The notes under the pieces are model-generated. The model made no database searches and was not told the DNA's origin. It saw only the letters and a program-made list of their open reading frames with translations. Positions 44,704 through 53,028 of a stretch of 64,000 nucleotides of DNA are shown piece by piece; the stretch's first letter is position 1, and each line of letters starts with the position of its first letter. A program made the translations under genes and the position numbers. Origin of the DNA: Clostridium formicaceticum (GTDB lineage: Bacteria > Bacillota > Clostridia > Peptostreptococcales > Natronincolaceae); contig NZ_CP017603.1 in NCBI RefSeq assembly GCF_001854185.1, positions 3,162,001 through 3,226,000 of the forward strand, given 5' to 3'.

Positions 44704-45130
44704 TAATAGAAAAGCTAGAGATAACTGCACCAATAAAGCCTGAGGTAGCTAAAAAGGTGAAAATATAACTACTTAATACAGGGTCCATCCCCCTCAATCC
44801 TATGCCAGATTTAAAAACAATTGGGGGCAAAGCTAGCAAACGATCGAATCCTAATAAAAAGTATATTAAGACAATAGCTATAATAGGTGTTAATACAGTT
44901 CCTGTAGTGGAAAATAAAGGGTACAATAATCTACTATAATTGTTTAATCCTTTAACATATCCGATGATGGCACCTAATACTGACAAGATTGGATATATGT
45001 AAGCTGGATGAATAAACTCCCTAATTTCTGGTGAAAATTCAAGGGTTAAAATAGATATTGTTATACCAAAAACAAAACCCAAAAACATGCCGTGGACTAA
45101 GTTTAAGAAAAGATTATAATTTGATCTCAA
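44678..45130 (-). CDS. Small polytopic membrane protein of unknown function
   Basis: A 150-residue protein with about four membrane helices (residues 8-30, 42-60, 70-92, 118-140) and short loops. It has glycines suited to helix packing (M-F-L-G-F-V-F-G-I-T, S-V-L-G-A-I-I-G-Y) and a lysine-rich tail. No family recognised. Inserted on the opposite strand between the DUF1292 gene and sfsA. RBS is GGGGGTAG. Confidence 0.6.
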   Translation of the reverse strand: MRSNYNLFLNLVHGMFLGFVFGITISILTLEFSPEIREFIHPAYIYPILSVLGAIIGYVKGLNNYSRLLYPLFSTTGTVLTPIIAIVLIYFLLGFDRLLALPPIVFKSGIGLRGMDPVLSSYIFTFLATSGFIGAVISSFSINKKNRWSF

Positions 45131-45215
45131 AGATAACTACCCCCTAAAATATGAATATTTGTAAAACTACTAACAGTACTACATAGCTTTAGTATAACTA
45201 AAGAAGGTGAAAATT

Positions 45216-45917
45216 ATGAAAATAAATATTGAGGGAAATAAAATAGAAGGTATATTTCATAAACGTAGAAATCGATTTATTGCAGAGGTTTTTATTGACG
45301 ATAAGTTAGAAATTGCGCATGTAGCTAATACTGGTAGGATGAAGGAGCTGCTTACTTCAGGAGCCAAAGTAATATTGAGGAAAGTAAACGAAGCCCACAG
45401 GAAAACTCAGTATGATTTGCTTATGGTGCATAAAGATGCTACATTGATTTCTATTGATTCACGGCTTCCAAATCAGTTACTCCAACAAGCTTTTATGCAT
45501 AAATCTATACCCTATTTCAAACAATATAGTGATATAAGAAGGGAAGTCAATTTCGGCAAGAGTAAGCTTGACTTTTATATTTCAGATCAAAAAGAATCTG
45601 TATTAGTTGAAGCCAAGTGTGTGACCTTAGTGAAGGAAAACAAGTTAGCCTCTTTTCCTGACGCCCCTACTGATCGAGGTCGAAAACATATTTTAGAGCT
45701 AATAGAAGGAAAAAAACAGGGATTTCGATCAGCAGTTTTTTTCATTGTTCAACGGGATGATGCGGATAAGTTTACGCCAAATAAAGAAATGGATGAAGCC
45801 TTTTATGAGGCGGCTTTATTGGGCAAAAAAGCTGGGGTAGAATTTTATGCATATAATTGTAATGTGACGACACATTCCATAGCCTTAAAGGAGGAAATAG
45901 AAGTTTTTTTTAATTGA
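45216..45917 (+). CDS. sfsA: SfsA-family protein (sugar fermentation stimulation)
   Basis: A 233-residue SfsA protein: an OB-fold N-terminus (F-H-K-R-R-N-R-F-I-A-E-V and A-H-V-A-N-T-G-R-M-K-E-L), then a nuclease-like domain with F-G-K-S-K-L-D-F-Y, V-L-V-E-A-K-C-V-T-L and F-P-D-A-P-T-D-R-G-R-K-H. The PD-(D/E)XK-like E-x-K is conserved. The start at 45216 has GAAGGTG 6 nt upstream; GTG 45207 overlaps it. Probable nucleic-acid-binding protein. Confidence 0.93.
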   Translation: MKINIEGNKIEGIFHKRRNRFIAEVFIDDKLEIAHVANTGRMKELLTSGAKVILRKVNEAHRKTQYDLLMVHKDATLISIDSRLPNQLLQQAFMHKSIPYFKQYSDIRREVNFGKSKLDFYISDQKESVLVEAKCVTLVKENKLASFPDAPTDRGRKHILELIEGKKQGFRSAVFFIVQRDDADKFTPNKEMDEAFYEAALLGKKAGVEFYAYNCNVTTHSIALKEEIEVFFN

Positions 45918-45944
45918 TAAAAATAGAAATTCACTTAGAAATCG

Positions 45945-45973
45945 TTGACAAAAGGAGAATTATATACTATACT
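45945..45973 (+). promoter_or_regulatory. Sigma-A promoter of the Fur-family gene
   Basis: TTGACA (45945-45950), a 17-nt spacer and TATACT (45968-45973). The dyad-like AT-rich stretch over the -10 may be a self-operator. Confidence 0.88.
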
Positions 45974-46015
45974 ATTCTTGATAAATGTTATTATTTGAGA
46001 AATGAAGGTGGCATA

Positions 46016-46450
46016 ATGGAAAACCTAATAGATATGTTAAAAGACAGACTAAAGGAAAAAGGACATAAGTTGACGCCTCAGAGGAGAGCTACACTAGACG
46101 TTATTCTAGACAATCAAGGTAAACATCTGAATACTGAAGAAATTTATGGGCTAGTGAAAGAGAAATGTCCCGAAATTGGTTTAGCTACTGTCTATAGAAC
46201 ATTGCAACTATTAGATGAAATGCAGATCATATCTAAAATTAATTTAGATGATGGGTGTAGCAGATACGAATTTAACACTCATGAGGATGATCATCAGCAT
46301 CATCACCTTATCTGTCAAAACTGCGGTGGCGTGACAGAAGTAGAAATTGATCTATTGGAGCAATTAGAAGAAGAGATAGAAAAAAATCATGATTTTCATA
46401 TCACGGATCATAAGGTTAAATTTTTCGGCATTTGTTCTAAGTGTAGGTAG
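46016..46450 (+). CDS. Fur-family metal/peroxide-dependent repressor
   Basis: A 144-residue protein starting at ATG 46016 (RBS GAAGGTGG). An N-terminal winged helix (K-L-T-P-Q-R-R-A-T-L-D-V-I, I-G-L-A-T-V-Y-R-T-L) is followed by the His-rich metal site R-Y-E-F-N-T-H-E-D-D-H-Q-H-H-H-L. Two CxxC pairs (C-Q-N-C, C-S-K-C) hold the structural zinc. It resembles Fur more than PerR or Zur by the ICQNCG context, but this is not decisive. It has its own promoter and a following terminator. Confidence 0.92.
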   Translation: MENLIDMLKDRLKEKGHKLTPQRRATLDVILDNQGKHLNTEEIYGLVKEKCPEIGLATVYRTLQLLDEMQIISKINLDDGCSRYEFNTHEDDHQHHHLICQNCGGVTEVEIDLLEQLEEEIEKNHDFHITDHKVKFFGICSKCR

Positions 46451-46474
46451 TCTTGCATATTCTGCAAGACTTTA
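46449..46474 (+). terminator. Terminator after the Fur-family gene
   Basis: Arms AGTCTTGCA and TGCAAGACT around TATTC. Confidence 0.8.
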
Positions 46475-46675
46475 TCTATGTGTAATATTTTACATATAAC
46501 AAACTTTTAAAAGTTTAACTTTTAGGTTAAAATACATATATCTATTATTAATCAGGATCAAAATACATTAAGGTATTTTTGCATAGATCACCATTATGTT
46601 ACAGGATATAGGTACGGGTAAAGCTCAATAATAAAAAAATAGTGAATATACAAAGAGATAACAAAGGAGTGATGA

Positions 46676-48343
46676 ATGTTGGGAAGAAAACCTACAAAGA
46701 TTAGAATAATTCCTTTAGGCGGTTTAAAGGAAATTGGCAAAAATATGACAGTAATCGAATATAAGGATGAAATGATTATTGTGGATTGCGGCTTAAGTTT
46801 TCCTGAAGATGAAATGTTGGGAATAGATATTGTAATTCCTGATATAACATATATCATGAAAAACAAAGACAAAGTGAAGGGAATATTTTTAACCCATGGT
46901 CATGAAGATCATATTGGAGCATTACCTTATGTATTAAAGAGGATCAATGTACCTGTATACGGAACACAACTAACTTTGGGTTTAGTAGAAACAAAGTTAA
47001 AGGAACATAAAATAACAGATGTACACCTACAAAGGGTAGAGGCTGGTTCGACTACGCAGCTTGGAAATTTTGAAGTGGAATTTATCCGTAGCAGCCATAG
47101 TATACCTGACGCCTGTGCATTAGCAATTCATACTTCTTTAGGGGTGATCCTACACACTGGAGACTTTAAAATTGATTATACGCCTATTGATGGACAAATG
47201 ATAGATCTTCAAAGAATTGCTGAACTAGGGAAAAAAGGTATTTTGCTAATGATGGCAGACAGTACAAATGTAGAACGGCCAGGAACTACCATGTCAGAAA
47301 AAAATGTAGGTGTTACCTTTGAGAATATTTTTGGTAGTACAAAAAATAGAATTATTGTAGCTACCTTTGCTTCCAATGTTCATAGGGTACAGCAAATTGT
47401 AAATGCTGCTTATAAATATAATAGAAAAATTGTTATATCTGGTAGAAGTATGGTAAACGTTGTTTCTGTAGCTCAAGAATTAGGCACTTTGATGATTCCT
47501 GAAGGTTTAATTATTGATGTGAATCATATAGACCAGTATGATGATCATGAAATTGTTATTATTACCACTGGAAGTCAAGGAGAGACAATGGCAGGATTGT
47601 CAAGAATGGCAACCTCTGAGCATAGAAAGCTAGATATTCGAGCAGGAGATACAGTGATTATCTCTGCTACCCCTATACCGGGAAATGAAAAATTAGTGAG
47701 CAGAGTGATTAATCAGCTATTTGAAAAGGGTGCAGATGTTATTTATGAAAGCCTAGCAGATGTTCACGTTTCGGGGCATGCTTGTCAAGAAGAATTGAAG
47801 TTAATGCATCGACTTGCTAATCCAAAATATTTTATACCTGTGCACGGAGAATTTAGACATCTGAAACAACATGCTAAACTGGCAGCAAATTTAGGTATGG
47901 ATAGAGAGAATATATTTACTTTACAAAATGGTAATATTGTTGAGATCACAAAGGATTATGCTAAACTAGCTGGAAACGTACCGGCAGGACCAGTGCTAGT
48001 AGATGGTTTAGGGGTTGGTGATGTAGGAAATATCGTTTTAAGGGATCGTAAACATCTTGCTGAAGATGGATTAATGGTGGTAGTAGTTACAATTTCTAAG
48101 GAAAACGGAAAAATTGTTGCAGGTCCTGATATTATATCAAGAGGGTTTGTCTATGTAAGAGAATCAGAAGTTCTAATGGATGAAGCGAGACAAATTGTGA
48201 AGGCTGCTTTAGAGCAATGTGAACAACAAAATGTAAAAGAATGGGCAGTTCTTAAAAGCTCTATAAGGGATGCATTGAAGGATTTCTTATATGAGAAAAC
48301 AAAGCGCAGACCAATGATTTTACCAGTGATTATGGAAGTATAA
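46676..48343 (+). CDS. rnj: Ribonuclease J
   Basis: Metallo-beta-lactamase/beta-CASP ribonuclease with 5' exo- and endonuclease activity, central to mRNA decay and 16S maturation in Firmicutes. The 555-residue protein has I-I-P-L-G-G-L-K-E-I-G-K-N, the zinc site THGHEDHIGALPYV, L-H-T-G-D-F-K, the beta-CASP segments D-S-T-N-V-E-R-P-G and G-S-Q-G-E, and P-V-H-G-E-F-R-H-L. Its length is that of RNase J1. RBS AAAGGAG. A palindrome (AAACTTTTAAAAGTTT) 160 nt upstream may be regulatory. Confidence 0.96.
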   Translation: MLGRKPTKIRIIPLGGLKEIGKNMTVIEYKDEMIIVDCGLSFPEDEMLGIDIVIPDITYIMKNKDKVKGIFLTHGHEDHIGALPYVLKRINVPVYGTQLTLGLVETKLKEHKITDVHLQRVEAGSTTQLGNFEVEFIRSSHSIPDACALAIHTSLGVILHTGDFKIDYTPIDGQMIDLQRIAELGKKGILLMMADSTNVERPGTTMSEKNVGVTFENIFGSTKNRIIVATFASNVHRVQQIVNAAYKYNRKIVISGRSMVNVVSVAQELGTLMIPEGLIIDVNHIDQYDDHEIVIITTGSQGETMAGLSRMATSEHRKLDIRAGDTVIISATPIPGNEKLVSRVINQLFEKGADVIYESLADVHVSGHACQEELKLMHRLANPKYFIPVHGEFRHLKQHAKLAANLGMDRENIFTLQNGNIVEITKDYAKLAGNVPAGPVLVDGLGVGDVGNIVLRDRKHLAEDGLMVVVVTISKENGKIVAGPDIISRGFVYVRESEVLMDEARQIVKAALEQCEQQNVKEWAVLKSSIRDALKDFLYEKTKRRPMILPVIMEV

Positions 48344-48345
48344 AT

Positions 48346-48383
48346 AAAAATCCGTCATCTTATGAAGAGATGGCGGATTTTTA
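48346..48383 (+). terminator. Terminator after rnj
   Basis: Arms AAAAATCCGTCATCT and AGATGGCGGATTTTT. Confidence 0.88.
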
Positions 48384-48459
48384 TTTTGGTATCTATTTGT
48401 TTAAAAAATGAAGGAAAATCTGTGAAGATGTAGTATATCATTATAGAGGGGGATGGGAG

Positions 48460-48759
48460 ATGAATATTTTACTTTATTTAGCAATATTAATATTAGGGGC
48501 AGTGATTGGCTATAAAAATGTCTTTGGTAGTTTTCTGTCCGAAAAAATAGGCGTCATTCAAAACTGTGCTTTGCTTTTTTTATTATTGATTATGGGGATC
48601 AGCATAGGAATTGATGAAAATGTCATACAGTACTTTGGAGTGATCGGATATCAATCTATGATTTTGGCAATTTTCTCCATAGTAGGGAGTATCTTAGCAG
48701 TAAAAATCATAGCAAAAAAAGTATTAGGACAGGAAGAAGGTATAGAAGATGACATTTAA
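48460..48759 (+). CDS. LysO-family lysine exporter, N-terminal half
   Basis: A 99-residue protein with three membrane helices (residues 2-18, 35-52, 65-85), corresponding to the N-terminal DUF340 part of the lysine exporter LysO/YbjE. It overlaps the next gene, the C-terminal half, by 11 nt. A two-gene arrangement of LysO is known in Firmicutes, so this is not a frameshift. RBS GAGGGGG. It exports lysine or toxic analogues by family knowledge. Confidence 0.85.
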   Translation: MNILLYLAILILGAVIGYKNVFGSFLSEKIGVIQNCALLFLLLIMGISIGIDENVIQYFGVIGYQSMILAIFSIVGSILAVKIIAKKVLGQEEGIEDDI

Positions 48760-49348
48760 AATCATGCTATCTGTTGTACTAGGAATTTTATTGGGAATCT
48801 GGATTTTTCCTCAAGGTATAGAAGTCTATATGGGGACAATGATTGATATAGGTCTATGTTTATTACTTTTTTTCGTAGGTATGGATATCGGTAAACAAGG
48901 AGATCTTTTTAACAAAATCAAAAAAATAGGCTTTAAGGTGTTATGGGTGCCCTTTATGATCGCTGTTGGTAGTATCACTGGTACTATCTTAGGTGGTATT
49001 CTCTTAAGAATACCTATGAATGAAGCTGCAGCAATCGGTGCAGGTTTTGGATGGTACTCTCTATCTGCTATAGAATTATCGAAACATAGTGCTGAACTAG
49101 GCGCATTAGCCTTTATTACAAATGTTTCTAGAGAAGTTATTGCCATTATCAGCATACCTTTTATTGCAAGGTATATTGGTAAACTTGAAGCTATTGCGCC
49201 AGCAGGAGCTACAGCGATGGACACAACATTACCTATTATAGCAAAATCTACTGATGGTAATACTGCTATGATCTCTTTTTTAACCGGAGTTGTATTATCT
49301 TCATTGGTGCCCATTCTCGTACCTGCCCTTATGATAGTGTTAAAATAA
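48749..49348 (+). CDS. lysO: LysO-family lysine exporter, C-terminal half
   Basis: A 199-residue membrane protein with about five to six helices carrying the conserved LysO core: L-C-L-L-L-F-F-V-G-M-D-I-G, A-A-A-I-G-A-G-F-G-W-Y-S-L-S, T-N-V-S-R-E-V and P-A-G-A-T-A-M-D-T-T-L-P. It partners with the upstream 99-residue gene, with overlapping coding regions implying coupled synthesis. Lysine export is inferred from the family. Confidence 0.88.
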   Translation: MTFKIMLSVVLGILLGIWIFPQGIEVYMGTMIDIGLCLLLFFVGMDIGKQGDLFNKIKKIGFKVLWVPFMIAVGSITGTILGGILLRIPMNEAAAIGAGFGWYSLSAIELSKHSAELGALAFITNVSREVIAIISIPFIARYIGKLEAIAPAGATAMDTTLPIIAKSTDGNTAMISFLTGVVLSSLVPILVPALMIVLK

Positions 49349-49375
49349 TAAAGAAATTAGAGGAGGACTAAAACT

Positions 49376-49720
49376 ATGAATGTTTATGATTATGCTCACC
49401 AATTGGCGAGGGGATTAAAGGAAAGTCGGGAGTATCAAGCATATAAAGATTTAGAGAAAAAGGTGAAGACAAATCCTCAATGTAAGACAATGGTAGATGA
49501 TTTTAGAAAGCGCCAGTTACAGGTTCAAGGACAGCAAATGATGAATCAACAGGTGGATGAAAATACCCTAAAGGAATTACAAAACCTTCATAGCGTTTTA
49601 ATGCAAAATCCACTTATTGCAGAATTTATGCATGCGGAATATAAGCTATCTCAAATGATGTCAGATATCTATAAAATATTAGGCGAGGCACTGGATTTGG
49701 ATATTAGTGGTTTGGAGTAA
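49376..49720 (+). CDS. YlbF/YmcA-family regulator
   Basis: A 114-residue helical protein of the YlbF/YmcA (RicAF-like) group: A-H-Q-L-A-R-G-L-K-E-S-R-E-Y, D-F-R-K-R-Q-L-Q-V-Q and the final D-I-Y-K-I-L-G-E-A-L-D-L-D-I. These proteins modulate RNA processing with RNase Y in Bacillus. RBS AGAGGAGG. Stop codon shares one base with the next start (TAATG). Confidence 0.88.
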   Translation: MNVYDYAHQLARGLKESREYQAYKDLEKKVKTNPQCKTMVDDFRKRQLQVQGQQMMNQQVDENTLKELQNLHSVLMQNPLIAEFMHAEYKLSQMMSDIYKILGEALDLDISGLE

Positions 49721-50271
49721 TGACAATGTATACCGTTGGACAAGTTTGTAAAAAATTTGGGATTTCAAGAAGTGCACTTTTATATTATGAATCGATTGGA
49801 CTAGTAAAGTCCGGTAAGCGAACAGAGGGAAATTATCGACTGTATTCGAAAGAGGACATAACAAGGTTAGAGCAAATTTTTCTTTATCGTGAAACAGGGA
49901 TACCCTTAGTAGATATTAAAACGCTTCTAGATTCACCTAAAAATAATGCATCTGACATTTTAGAAAAACGTTTGAAAAGTTTGAATAATGAAATAAATAA
50001 GTTGAAGTTTCAACAACATTTTATTATAAAGATGTTAAAAAACAACGATGTACCTTTAGAAGCAGCGGTTATTTCTAAAGATAGCTTTGTTGATATTCTA
50101 AAAATCATTGGCCTTAAGGAGGAAGAAATGGATAAGCTGCACAGGGAATTTGAAAGACTTTATCCAGAAGAACACCAGACATTTTTAGAATTCCTTGGTA
50201 TTCCTCTTGATGAAATTCAACTTATACGAGAACATTCTAAAAAAGTGTTTCAGCAACAAAATAATCGTTAA
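49720..50271 (+). CDS. MerR-family transcriptional regulator
   Basis: A 183-residue protein: an N-terminal MerR helix-turn-helix (V-G-Q-V-C-K-K-F-G-I-S-R-S-A-L-L-Y-Y-E-S-I-G-L, N-Y-R-L-Y-S-K-E-D-I), then a dimerisation helix (L-E-K-R-L-K-S-L-N-N-E-I) and a C-terminal TipAS-like or otherwise unassigned effector stretch. It overlaps the YlbF stop by one base. A perfect 36-bp palindrome lies just downstream and an MFS exporter gene follows, a plausible regulatory target. Confidence 0.87.
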   Translation: MTMYTVGQVCKKFGISRSALLYYESIGLVKSGKRTEGNYRLYSKEDITRLEQIFLYRETGIPLVDIKTLLDSPKNNASDILEKRLKSLNNEINKLKFQQHFIIKMLKNNDVPLEAAVISKDSFVDILKIIGLKEEEMDKLHREFERLYPEEHQTFLEFLGIPLDEIQLIREHSKKVFQQQNNR

Positions 50272-50280
50272 AAATGAACA

Positions 50281-50316
50281 TCCTATAAAATGTATAATAT
50301 TATACATTTTATAGGA
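50281..50316. repeat. Perfect 36-bp palindrome after the MerR gene
   Basis: Two exact 18-bp arms with no loop (left arm TCCTATAAAATGTATAAT at 50281-50298, right arm its complement at 50299-50316). No T-run follows, so it is not a standard terminator; an operator or a cruciform is possible. Confidence 0.9.
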
Positions 50317-50350
50317 CGCTTAAATTCCTCTATAAAAAACTTTGCACTTT

Positions 50351-50411
50351 TTATCCTTCGGTGTATTACTAAGAGCTCCCTCCCCTGAATTGTAGCCCAA
50401 TTTTATTATGA
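50351..50411 (+). repeat. Shortened copy of the 13262-13432 structured element
   Basis: The first 24 nt match the left end of the 13262 element in 21 positions (shared ATCCTTCGGTGTATT). It then jumps to a CCCTGAATT 3' hairpin arm. The right portion read on the opposite strand (AATTGGGCTACAATTCAGG) matches AATTCGGCTGCAATTTAGG of the first copy. About 110 nt of the interior are missing. Confidence 0.5.
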
Positions 50412-50485
50412 ATCTTCTTGACCTGACTATAGCTTTATAGTTTATGCTAGCAATATACTTAAAAAATAGGAGGGGTGAAAATAAA

Positions 50486-51724
50486 ATGCTTCATAAACTA
50501 TTCTTAAATAAAAATTTCTTTTTACTGTGGACAGGACAGATGGTATCTCAAATCGGAGATAAATTCTATGGAATTGCTCTTGCATGGTGGATTTTACAGC
50601 AAACGAATTCTCCCGTAATTATGGGTCTCTTTATGGCTGTATCTGTATTACCAGGATTGGCTTTTGGTGTTTTTGCGGGAGTATTTATAGATAGATGGAA
50701 TCGTAAAATCCTTATCATTGCCAGTGACATGCTTAGAGGAATTTGTGTGATTGTGATTGCTTTTCTTTCAGTCATTGATATTCTAGAACTATGGCATATT
50801 TTTGCCGCAGCTATCCTTATATCTCTAGCCTCTGCTTTTTTTGATCCTACTGTCAAGGCAGTAATTCCTCAGATTGTTGAGCAAGAACAATTACCTCGAG
50901 CCAATGCTCTGAGTGAAATAATAGATGCCTCCAGTATGATTATCGGCCCTGTACTTGGAGCTGCCTTTGTAAGCTTCTTTGGTTTTACCTTAGTATTTCT
51001 TATTAATGGGCTTTCCTATCTTATATCAGCTTTTTTTGAAGGCTTTATAACTATTCCTCCACAGGTTGATTCACCTTCTGCCGACTATACCCTACGACAT
51101 GAGATAGAAACGGGAATTAGGTATTTACTAAGTAGGAGGAAGCTTGTAGTTACTATAGGAGTCATAGGAATAGCTCATATTTTTGTAGGAGCTCTTATCG
51201 TATCTTTGCCCTTTTTGGCAAAGGCGTTGTCAGGAGATAGTATCCAAACTTTAGGTAATTTGGAAATGATGATAGGATTTGGGATGCTGTTGGGTGCTCT
51301 TTCTATTCAATTACGTGGCAAAAGCCACTTCAAGGACAAAAATTTGTTTGTTTTTATTGCTGCTATGGGTATTTTTTATTTAGCTATTGCAATAACCAAG
51401 TCTATAACAAGTACCTTTGTTCTGCCTTATATGCTCTTATTACTTCTCATTGGTGCAGCTATTGCAAATGCTTCTGTGTATTGGCAGTCAATTCTTCAAT
51501 TAAATACTTCCAGTGATATGGCTGGGCGTGTTTTTAGTATATCCTCGGTGGTTGGCAATATATCTCTGCCTATATCCTATGGATTATTTGGGATACTTCT
51601 TAAATACACATCAATTTTAAGATTAATGCTTTTTTCTGGATCGGCTTTACTTTTCATAAGCATTGTACTTATGTATTTTTATCATTATGGAGATAAGGAA
51701 AGTCAAGATAATTCCCTTATCTAA
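50486..51724 (+). CDS. MFS transporter (drug-efflux-like)
   Basis: A 412-residue protein with about 12 membrane helices: F-L-L-W-T-G-Q-M-V-S-Q-I-G-D at TM1, the motif-A-like loop F-I-D-R-W-N-R-K after TM2 and A-N-A-L-S-E-I between TM4 and TM5. It belongs to the macrolide/antibiotic efflux type of MFS_3 proteins. ATG 50486 with RBS AGGAGGGG is preferred over the upstream 50444. It is preceded by a MerR regulator gene, a palindrome and the short repeat, so regulated efflux is possible. Confidence 0.87.
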   Translation: MLHKLFLNKNFFLLWTGQMVSQIGDKFYGIALAWWILQQTNSPVIMGLFMAVSVLPGLAFGVFAGVFIDRWNRKILIIASDMLRGICVIVIAFLSVIDILELWHIFAAAILISLASAFFDPTVKAVIPQIVEQEQLPRANALSEIIDASSMIIGPVLGAAFVSFFGFTLVFLINGLSYLISAFFEGFITIPPQVDSPSADYTLRHEIETGIRYLLSRRKLVVTIGVIGIAHIFVGALIVSLPFLAKALSGDSIQTLGNLEMMIGFGMLLGALSIQLRGKSHFKDKNLFVFIAAMGIFYLAIAITKSITSTFVLPYMLLLLLIGAAIANASVYWQSILQLNTSSDMAGRVFSISSVVGNISLPISYGLFGILLKYTSILRLMLFSGSALLFISIVLMYFYHYGDKESQDNSLI

Positions 51725-51955
51725 AACAGTTCAAGTGTGATACTGGTGCAATTCACCCTAAAAAAAGCATATCCAATCAATTAGCATCATCCTAAAGCTG
51801 AGATACAAAACCCTAATGAATTCCAATAAGTGTGGAGGTATGCTGACGTTTTGTATTGTAGATTTATTTATTTATATGGTATTATATGGATAAGGTAATC
51901 GGATAAAAGCAGGTGTGGTTGCTGCCTCTATTTCCAAATGGAAGGGGGTGGTGCT

Positions 51956-52039
51956 ATGACTACATATGAAGCATTATCTTTAATGATCTTGTTTTCTATG
52001 TTAGTACTAGCAGTTCTGAATTTCAGGACAAAAAAATAA
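51956..52039 (+). CDS. Candidate type I toxin (27-residue holin-like/TxpA-BsrE-like peptide)
   Basis: A 27-residue hydrophobic peptide, M-T-T-Y-E-A-L-S-L-M-I then a membrane helix and a final R-T-K-K. The Y-E-A-L-x-x-M-I opening is typical of short type I toxins of Gram-positive bacteria (TxpA/BsrE/YonT and Hol-Tox-like). RBS AAGGGGGTGG; an extended -10 (TATGGTATTAT, near 51880) precedes a leader of about 65 nt. A converging RNA on the opposite strand overlaps its 3' end. Confidence 0.7.
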   Translation: MTTYEALSLMILFSMLVLAVLNFRTKK

Positions 52040-52118
52040 TCACCCTGCTACCCACAGTGTGATTATTATAATGCAAATCGCAATATGGCAATCGCACCAT
52101 GCGGTACCGATTACCTTT
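52029..52118 (-). ncRNA. Candidate antisense RNA antitoxin (RatA-like position)
   Basis: On the - strand an extended -10 TGGTATAAT lies at 52133-52125, giving a start near 52118. A terminator (arms AATAATCAC and GTGATTATT, then a T-run at about 52034-52029) ends the transcript inside the toxin gene. The RNA of about 90 nt would pair with the toxin mRNA 3' part. No sequence model was tested. Confidence 0.55.
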
Positions 52119-52279
52119 TTATATATTATACCACAAAATTCAAAAATAAAAACAAATTTTCACTCTTTTTGCTTATGCGTCAGTAGCAATAATCCAAAAT
52201 TTTTAACTGTTCTTGCAAAATAGATTTCTAGGGATTTTAGAAATTCCTTGTTTTAAAAAATACAATAAAAAATATAATT

Positions 52280-52435
52280 TTAGGAGAAAAATATTCAGCA
52301 AAGGATAACAGTGTAGAGCGGGATGATAAAGTGTCTTTATATGTGCTGCTTAGATTGCTACTTGAATATAAACTTAAGGAGCATTGGTTACGGGAAGCAA
52401 TGGCTGAAGCTTTAAAGATGTTTTTTGTAAAATAA
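52280..52435 (+). other. Possible short open reading frame or gene remnant
   Basis: An in-frame 51-codon stretch, L-G-E-K-Y-S-A-K-D then V-S-L-Y-V-L-L-R-L-L-L-E-Y-K and A-L-K-M-F-F-V-K. It has no clear start codon or RBS; a GTG at 52331 would give 34 residues. It may be a remnant; no family was recognised. The rest of 52120-52500 shows nothing else. Confidence 0.25.
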
Positions 52436-52500
52436 GATTAAGAAAGTTGTAACAATTATTCTGAGCTGATTTTTAGGTTTAATCTGACTTAATACTGTTT

Positions 52501-53028
52501 TTATCTTAGTGGTACGTTGATTATTTGACCGACGAAGATAATGTTCGGATCAACAATCTGAGGGTTAGCAGCGATGATAGCTTGCAGGGTAACACCGGTA
52601 CGTCTAGCGATACTGATCAGGGTTTCTGCTAACGAAACATAGATTTGAATCGTGTTTAGTGGTGGCGGTGGCGGCAAGGGTGGCGTTACCACTAGATTGA
52701 TAACCTGGTTGACAAAGATAAGAAAGGGATCAAAAATTTGGAGATTTTGTGCCCATAACAATTCTACCGTCAGACCAAAGCGCTGGGCAATAGAAAAGAG
52801 GGTATCTCCCAACCTTACAAGGTATTGTGCCCGGGCAAAACCAGGATTTGGTGGTACCGGTGCTGCCGAGGGGATAGTGACAATTTGACCGGGAAAAAGG
52901 ACATTAGGATTGATGATTCCGGGATTAGCTATCAGAATTTGCTCGATGGATACATTGAAGATTCCTGCAAGAAAAAAAAGGGTATCTCCCGGTATGACAA
53001 CGATGTTAACCTGAGGTCTCTGATTCAT
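52501..53028 (-). CDS. Triple LysM-domain protein
   Basis: A 175-residue protein made of three LysM repeats separated by proline-rich linkers (residues about 9-53, 68-113, 128-174). Each has G-D-T-L-F-F/S-I-A-like then A-N-P-x-I-x-x-P-N and G-Q-x-I-x-I/V-P. No signal peptide, as in mother-cell-made cortex- or coat-binding LysM proteins (SafA-like). It therefore probably binds spore peptidoglycan or is released by other means. RBS GGAGTG, ATG start. Confidence 0.88.
   Translation of the reverse strand: MNQRPQVNIVVIPGDTLFFLAGIFNVSIEQILIANPGIINPNVLFPGQIVTIPSAAPVPPNPGFARAQYLVRLGDTLFSIAQRFGLTVELLWAQNLQIFDPFLIFVNQVINLVVTPPLPPPPPLNTIQIYVSLAETLISIARRTGVTLQAIIAANPQIVDPNIIFVGQIINVPLR

Noticed and set aside
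46500-46515. Short palindrome AAACTTTTAAAAGTTT upstream of rnj as a specific operator
   Set aside because: It is short and made of A/T runs, so chance occurrence in this AT-rich DNA is likely; kept only as a remark in the rnj entry.
48460-49348. Frameshifted lysO gene
   Set aside because: The two overlapping genes have separate RBS and complete membrane modules; a split LysO is a known natural arrangement.
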